Shown in pieces: positions 13,823-17,281 of a DNA stretch of 17,281 nucleotides (its first letter is position 1; each line of letters opens with the position of its first letter). This stretch comes from UBA5272 sp964577625. GTDB lineage: Bacteria > Patescibacteriota > Minisyncoccia > Phycocordibacterales > UBA5272. The notes under the pieces are model-generated. The model had not been told where the DNA came from. It did no database searches and saw only the letters and a list, made by a program, of their open reading frames with translations. Made by a program: the position numbers and the translations under genes. Location: NCBI GenBank assembly GCA_964577625.1, contig CAZNZP010000008.1, positions 1 through 17,281 of the forward strand. Direction: 5' to 3'.

Positions 13823-13858
13823 GTGTCATAATTTCCCAGCGACATCTGGTACTAACAC
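13823..13858 (-). promoter_or_regulatory. Structured element in the rpsG leader
   Basis: In the minus-strand RNA GTGTT (13858-13854) pairs with GACAC (13827-13823), enclosing an inner CCAG-ATGTCG-CTGG hairpin and an asymmetric internal loop. Two stems around an internal loop, 20 bases before the start codon, resemble ribosomal-protein autoregulatory sites. Function inferred. Confidence 0.4.
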
Positions 13859-13884
13859 CTAACTTATACTAATAATGTCTCCGC

Positions 13885-13913
13885 ATTTTAACAAAAAACC
13901 AAATTTTAGGCAA
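13885..13913 (-). promoter_or_regulatory. Promoter of rpsG-fusA
   Basis: -35 TTGCCT (13913-13908), 17-bp spacer ending in TGT, and -10 TAAAAT (13890-13885). Start expected near 13878. Confidence 0.6.
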
Positions 13914-13915
13914 AT

Positions 13916-13945
13916 AAAAAACGCAAACATTTGTCTGCGTTTTTT
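13916..13945 (-). terminator. Intrinsic terminator of the TIM-barrel gene
   Basis: 14-bp stem with one G-U in the minus-strand RNA (13945-13932 with 13929-13916), with six U in its 3' arm. It starts 16 bases after the stop codon and isolates this gene from rpsG. Confidence 0.85.
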
Positions 13946-13961
13946 CAATCTTTTTTTGAAA

Positions 13962-14690
13962 TTAATTGTAACTTTTAATGGTTTTGGCTATTCGCCTCAC
14001 CGCTAATGGGTCTAAAATATCCATTTTATCTCTCACTTCTTTGATTAAAGAAGTGGCGACTAAAAAGTCAGTCGCTCCCACATCCATAAAAGCTTTCACC
14101 GAATCTACTGAAACTCCGGAAGCAAGCGCTAAGCGAGTGGTTGGCTTTAAATAACTTCTTATTTCCTTCACTTTTTCAAGTGGTGGAGCATAACCTGTAG
14201 CTGGACCAGAAGTCGTGGGCACATCGCAATAGCTTTCCGCTAAGCGAGTAACAACCTTCAAGTCTTCCCCTTTGAAGGTTTCCATTTTAGAATATTTAAA
14301 AGCAAAAGATCCAAAAATTTCTGTCTCCGGATACTGCACTTTGGAAATTCCAGCTGAAATGTAATCCATTTGTAGCATTTGAATATCCGATTCTGAAAGA
14401 AAACTCTTCAAAAGATTATCAGTGTATTCATTTTTTCTCAAAAGAAAATTGACTCCGATTTTGAATTCCTTTTCCTTATACTCAGAATTTAAAAAATTAG
14501 CATACTTGGCAATATCATACCTTGTAGCCATAGCATCACCTTTCTCATAATCTGGAATTAAAAATACCCCATCCACACCTTCTTCAAAAGCAACCTTCGC
14601 ACTTTCTTTCACATGGGTCCAAGCTTCTGGACCGTAGTTTTCACAGCTTAAAGCGTGAACTACCACAAAAAATCTTTTTTTAATTTCCAT
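13962..14690 (-). CDS. TIM-barrel protein, BtpA/SgcQ-like
   Basis: 242 aa. Alternating strands and helices give a complete eight-fold barrel: FFVVVHAL (7-14), GVDGVFLIPD (38-47), FKIGVNFLL (76-84), MLQMDYI (105-111), EIFGSFAFK (124-132), a sixth near 145-152, TRLALASGVS (185-194) and TDFLVATSLI (207-216). The TSGPATG motif (160-166) and the closing ASGVS/ATSLI pair look like the phosphate-binding end of BtpA/SgcQ-type barrels. BtpA is linked to photosystem I stability in cyanobacteria, but most relatives have no known reaction, so only the fold should be carried over. No signal peptide; cytosolic. It has its own promoter with a palindrome over the -10, and its own terminator. Another phosphate-binding TIM-barrel family remains possible. 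Confidence 0.6.
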   Translation of the reverse strand: MEIKKRFFVVVHALSCENYGPEAWTHVKESAKVAFEEGVDGVFLIPDYEKGDAMATRYDIAKYANFLNSEYKEKEFKIGVNFLLRKNEYTDNLLKSFLSESDIQMLQMDYISAGISKVQYPETEIFGSFAFKYSKMETFKGEDLKVVTRLAESYCDVPTTSGPATGYAPPLEKVKEIRSYLKPTTRLALASGVSVDSVKAFMDVGATDFLVATSLIKEVRDKMDILDPLAVRRIAKTIKSYN

Positions 14691-14718
14691 CTTTATATAA
14701 TTTTTAAATTGAACATTC

Positions 14719-14754
14719 TGCTAAGAGCATAGCAAAAAAGAAACATATTTTCAA
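14719..14754 (-). promoter_or_regulatory. Promoter with overlapping TGCTA-N6-TAGCA palindrome
   Basis: -35 TTGAAA (14754-14749), 17-bp spacer ending in TGC, and -10 TATGCT (14731-14726). A perfect inverted repeat, TGCTA (14719-14723) and TAGCA (14730-14734), covers the -10, where a repressor would act. It drives the TIM-barrel gene, leader about 28 nt. Confidence 0.5.
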
Positions 14755-14783
14755 TTGGATATTTTATCTAAAATTTGAAAAAT

Positions 14784-14855
14784 AAAATTGAAGGAAATAG
14801 TTTTTTAGACTTTCGCGAAGCGGGGTTCGTCTAAAAAATTATTTCCAAAAATTTT
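14784..14855. repeat. Hairpin-forming dispersed repeat, copy B
   Basis: Second copy of the element at 13251-13325, starting 9 bases after the map stop codon. TTTTTTAGAC (14801-14810) pairs with GTCTAAAAAA, with a GGAA...TTCC extension. The loop has CGCGAAGCGGGG where copy A has CACGAAGCGGGG. It may also serve as the 3' end of the map transcript, as no other terminator follows map. Confidence 0.85.
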
Positions 14856-14863
14856 ATTGAATA

Positions 14864-15673
14864 TTAAATCACTGTCAAAATTTCTGGTTTGTCTTTAGTG
14901 ATTAAAATAGTGTGTTCAAAGTGTGCAGAATTTTTACCGTCAATAGTTTTAAAAGTATAACCATTTTCATCTAGATAAACTTCATCACTTCCAAGATTCA
15001 CCATCGGCTCTATAGCGAGCACCATACCAGGTACAAGCTTTGGACCTCTAACTCCATCATCAAAATTAGGTACAAGTGGTTCTTCGTGAACTTTATACCC
15101 CACTCCGTGTCCAGCGAGAACTTTTAAAACTCCCAATTTTTTACCTATTTTTTTTTCTTCTTTCAAAACAAAATTTTCAATAGCTTTAGAAATATCATTT
15201 ACATAATTTCCAGCGACAGCTTCTTTAATGCCTGCCATAAGCGCGCCTTTAGTAATCCTTAAAAGCTCCTCATCATTTTTAGAAATTTTACCAACAGGAA
15301 AAGTAATAGCATGATCAGTAATCATCCCTTTATGATTGAGAGAGGTATCTACTCCTACTACATCCCCTTCTTTTAATTTATAATCACCTGGTATACCATG
15401 AGCCACTTCATCATTTACTGAAATACAAAGAGTGGCTGGATATGGATAATCAGCTCCAGCTGGTTGGAAATTTAAAAGTGAAGGTTTGTCTTTATCTCTT
15501 TTTCCTTTTTCAGATTCTGTAATTAGTTTGTAAGCCAAATCATCTAACTCTTTTAAAGTGATTCCCACCTTTATCTCCTCTCCTAATTTTTTAAGCACAA
15601 AAGCGAGTCGCTTTCCCGACTCTCTTAAGTTCTTAATGGTGACTAAATCTGTCTTTAATTTTATATTAGACAT
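14864..15673 (-). CDS. map: Methionine aminopeptidase, type I
   Basis: 269 aa, usual length for the short type I enzyme. It removes the initiator Met from new proteins with a two-metal site. All ligands are visible: Asp109 (VGVDTS), Asp120 (ITDHAIT), His189 (AGHGVGYKVHEEP), Glu222 (LAIEPM) and Glu253 (HFEHTI), plus substrate-contacting His92 (NDEVAHGIPG) and His196. A small basic insertion (KGKRDKDK, 56-63) lies before the FQPAG segment. The gene stands alone, away from the secY-adk-map-infA order found in many bacteria. An extended -10 TGTTATTAT (15696-15688) gives a leader of about 8 nt; a TATAAT at 15681-15676 is too close to the ATG to act. The downstream hairpin repeat may form its 3' end. 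Confidence 0.97.
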   Translation of the reverse strand: MSNIKLKTDLVTIKNLRESGKRLAFVLKKLGEEIKVGITLKELDDLAYKLITESEKGKRDKDKPSLLNFQPAGADYPYPATLCISVNDEVAHGIPGDYKLKEGDVVGVDTSLNHKGMITDHAITFPVGKISKNDEELLRITKGALMAGIKEAVAGNYVNDISKAIENFVLKEEKKIGKKLGVLKVLAGHGVGYKVHEEPLVPNFDDGVRGPKLVPGMVLAIEPMVNLGSDEVYLDENGYTFKTIDGKNSAHFEHTILITKDKPEILTVI

Positions 15674-15687
15674 AAATTATAAATAGA

Positions 15688-15696
15688 ATAATAACA
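15688..15696 (-). promoter_or_regulatory. Extended -10 promoter of map
   Basis: TGTTATTAT (one mismatch in the hexamer) ends 14 bases before the ATG. No -35 match at the expected place. Same arrangement as the ATPase and 358-aa genes. Confidence 0.5.
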
Positions 15697-15708
15697 CAGA
15701 AAACTTTA

Positions 15709-15740
15709 AAAAACACCCCACTAATCAGTAGGGTGTTTTT
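15709..15740 (-). terminator. Intrinsic terminator of the coiled-coil gene
   Basis: AAAAACACCC/GGGTGTTTTT arms with a further ACT/AGT extension (15709-15740), one G-U in the minus-strand RNA and a U tract after it. It begins 5 bases after the stop codon. Confidence 0.9.
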
Positions 15741-15745
15741 GTTAT

Positions 15746-17281
15746 CTATTTTTCTGAAAAATGCTTTTTTAATTTTTGTTCTAAATCTTTTAACCCAGAT
15801 TTCTCCTCATTTTCTTTATAAACCTCAAAGACTTCAATTAACTCTTTTAGATCTTCTTTTTTCTTATCAAGTTTCTTTCCTGCTTCAACTAAAGCTTTTT
15901 TAAGTCTATTTATATAATCTTCTAAAGTAATCTGTTGACCAGCATCTTCTTTTACAATAAAATTCGCACGTATCCCAGCCATAAAATCTTTATCTAAATT
16001 TTCTTCCAAATATTTATTAATATCCTTTAAGACTTTAAAATCTTTATTTTCTGTCAAATAATTATTGCTTTCTTTTGTAATATTCCTACTGCTTTCTTTG
16101 TAATCTTTTTTAAGATTTTCTAACACTTCTTTAGCTTCAGATATTTTTTTCTGATGTGCAGTTTTTCCAAAAAATGGATTTTTCTTACTTAATTCTTCTA
16201 ACTCTCTTTCTTTTTTATCAAGCTCCGCACTAAGCTTCATAAGATGCTTATTAATACTTTCTTTTTTTGATATAGCTTCTGACCCTATAGGGAAAGATCC
16301 GTAACTTTTACTAAAAGAAATATTTTGTTTCAAATTGACCTCATTTCTATCCCATCCACCCTCTTTCCACTTTAGTTCGGAGAGTATGTTTTTATATTTT
16401 TCAAAATCTTTTTCTAAATTATTTAGCTCGTATTCTACTCTATCCATAGACACTCCCTCCCAACCATTCTGGTTTAACGTTTTTAGAATGTTTTCTTTAT
16501 TATAAACTTGTTGGACTTTTCTTATATCAATATGATTATCAAATTGTTTTGCTGCATACTCCTGAACAAGCTCTTCTGCATAATCTGTATATTTTTTCAA
16601 AGCTGCTTCTTTTTCTTCTTTTCTAGCATCAGGAGAATTATACCATTCTCTATTATCTTCAAATTCTTTAGATATTTTTTCTTTGATTAATTCTTTTACA
16701 TTTTCAATTTGCTCAGGTTCTTCTTTAAAGAGTTTTTGTGAATTTTTAAAAGGAGGATAGACGTATGTACCACCTTTAACATCATCTATCATGTCATCTA
16801 AATAGCTTTGTTTTTCTATATATTTGTTATTAAGTGCCTCTTTTGTTTTCGGATAAAGCTCTTTCTCTTGATCTTCTAATTTATCTTTGGTTTTAGATAA
16901 TTTTTCTTTTTGACTCTTTAGAGTTTTTCTTTTTTCTTTAGTACTTTTCAATTCTGGAATTTCTTTTTGTATTTCGTCTAGCTCTATCACTTTCTTTTTA
17001 TCTAAATTTTTAGTAGGTTTACCCTCTTCATCTTTCAAAAAGAAATGACTAAACAAGCTGTCAGGATCTTCTTTTACTTTTTCATATTCATCTTTAATTT
17101 GCCCAATAACACTTTTAAAAGCTGAAGAGATAGCAAGTCTTTTTCTTTTTACATCTTCTGATTCTTCTTTTATTTCTTCCTCTCTCTTTTCTATAGATTC
17201 TTTTACTTTTTTAGTCTTTTCGTAACGTTTTTGATTGTCTTCTAAGGTATTTTTTCTGTCCTGTTTTTCTTTTTCATTTTT
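15746..17281 (-). CDS. Long charged coiled-coil protein, N-terminus beyond the window
   Basis: The frame is open from the stop at 15746 to the right edge, 511 residues without a start, so the gene begins outside. TTG at 17054-17056 is an internal Leu codon, not a credible start: the 75 residues before it continue the same Lys/Glu-rich pattern. Almost the whole protein is Lys/Glu-rich with long predicted coiled coils; a less charged stretch holds DSLFSHFFLKDEEGKPT just after residue 73 of the visible part and GGTYVYPPFKNSQKLF near 170-185. No Cys and no membrane helix are visible. I do not recognise it. It could be a structural or scaffold protein or the tail of a larger enzyme whose catalytic part is upstream. 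Its own terminator separates it from map. Confidence 0.8.
   Translation of the reverse strand, partial: KNEKEKQDRKNTLEDNQKRYEKTKKVKESIEKREEEIKEESEDVKRKRLAISSAFKSVIGQIKDEYEKVKEDPDSLFSHFFLKDEEGKPTKNLDKKKVIELDEIQKEIPELKSTKEKRKTLKSQKEKLSKTKDKLEDQEKELYPKTKEALNNKYIEKQSYLDDMIDDVKGGTYVYPPFKNSQKLFKEEPEQIENVKELIKEKISKEFEDNREWYNSPDARKEEKEAALKKYTDYAEELVQEYAAKQFDNHIDIRKVQQVYNKENILKTLNQNGWEGVSMDRVEYELNNLEKDFEKYKNILSELKWKEGGWDRNEVNLKQNISFSKSYGSFPIGSEAISKKESINKHLMKLSAELDKKERELEELSKKNPFFGKTAHQKKISEAKEVLENLKKDYKESSRNITKESNNYLTENKDFKVLKDINKYLEENLDKDFMAGIRANFIVKEDAGQQITLEDYINRLKKALVEAGKKLDKKKEDLKELIEVFEVYKENEEKSGLKDLEQKLKKHFSEK

Noticed and set aside
13804..13910. Folded rpsG leader considered as a tRNA
   Set aside because: No acceptor stem, T-loop GTTCRA or anticodon arm of the right geometry can be formed.
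15676..15681. Perfect TATAAT just before map
   Set aside because: Only two bases separate it from the ATG, so transcription would start inside the gene; TGTTATTAT further upstream fits better.
17054..17056. TTG as start codon of the coiled-coil gene
   Set aside because: The frame stays open for 75 more codons to the window edge with the same Lys/Glu-rich composition, so the TTG is internal.

Overview
This AT-rich window reads as Candidate Phyla Radiation / Patescibacteria DNA, most likely a Parcubacteria-type genome. The EF-P reads like those of CPR bacteria and has Gln at the position usually modified. A TraG/VirB4-like ATPase of the kind common in Patescibacteria stands alone. No Shine-Dalgarno sequence is obvious in front of the starts, several predicted 5' leaders are very short, and there are many lineage-restricted proteins. 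The assignment is an inference from protein character; no rRNA is present.

All genes except efp lie on the minus strand, so transcription mostly runs from high to low coordinates. From the right edge: a long charged coiled-coil protein open at the window end (15746-17281); methionine aminopeptidase map (14864-15673); a BtpA/SgcQ-like TIM-barrel protein (13962-14690); rpsG and fusA (13336-13803, 11071-13215) as a reduced str operon without rpsL or tuf; a membrane-anchored low-complexity protein (9884-10960); a secreted Cys-rich/Tyr-Asn-rich protein (8921-9793); and the TraG/VirB4-like ATPase (6053-8830). The last three may form a cell-surface cluster. The ATPase converges on efp (5421-6011, plus strand) and the two share a bidirectional terminator.

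The left third is accessory. Two paralogous putative lipoproteins (3759-4991 and 1692-3584) share a domain of about 130 residues that I cannot name, and near-identical strong promoters (TTGACA, 17-bp spacer, TGC plus -10). Next come a 53-residue orphan gene with complete promoter and terminator (1395-1556), a 74-residue Cys/His-rich protein lacking Leu, Ala, Phe, Pro and Gln (1034-1258), and a two-gene operon of a helical 121-residue protein and a GNAT-like protein cut by the left edge.

The main non-coding features are a probable roughly 130-nt structured RNA or attenuator upstream of efp (about 5192-5326); a 70-75-bp hairpin-forming repeat present twice (after rpsG and after map); a structured rpsG leader; palindromes over two promoters; and a well-resolved set of intrinsic terminators. 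I saw no tRNA, rRNA, CRISPR array, transposase or integrase. The strongest leads for something undescribed are the efp-upstream RNA, the dispersed hairpin repeat, the lipoprotein pair and the surface cluster with the orphan ATPase.
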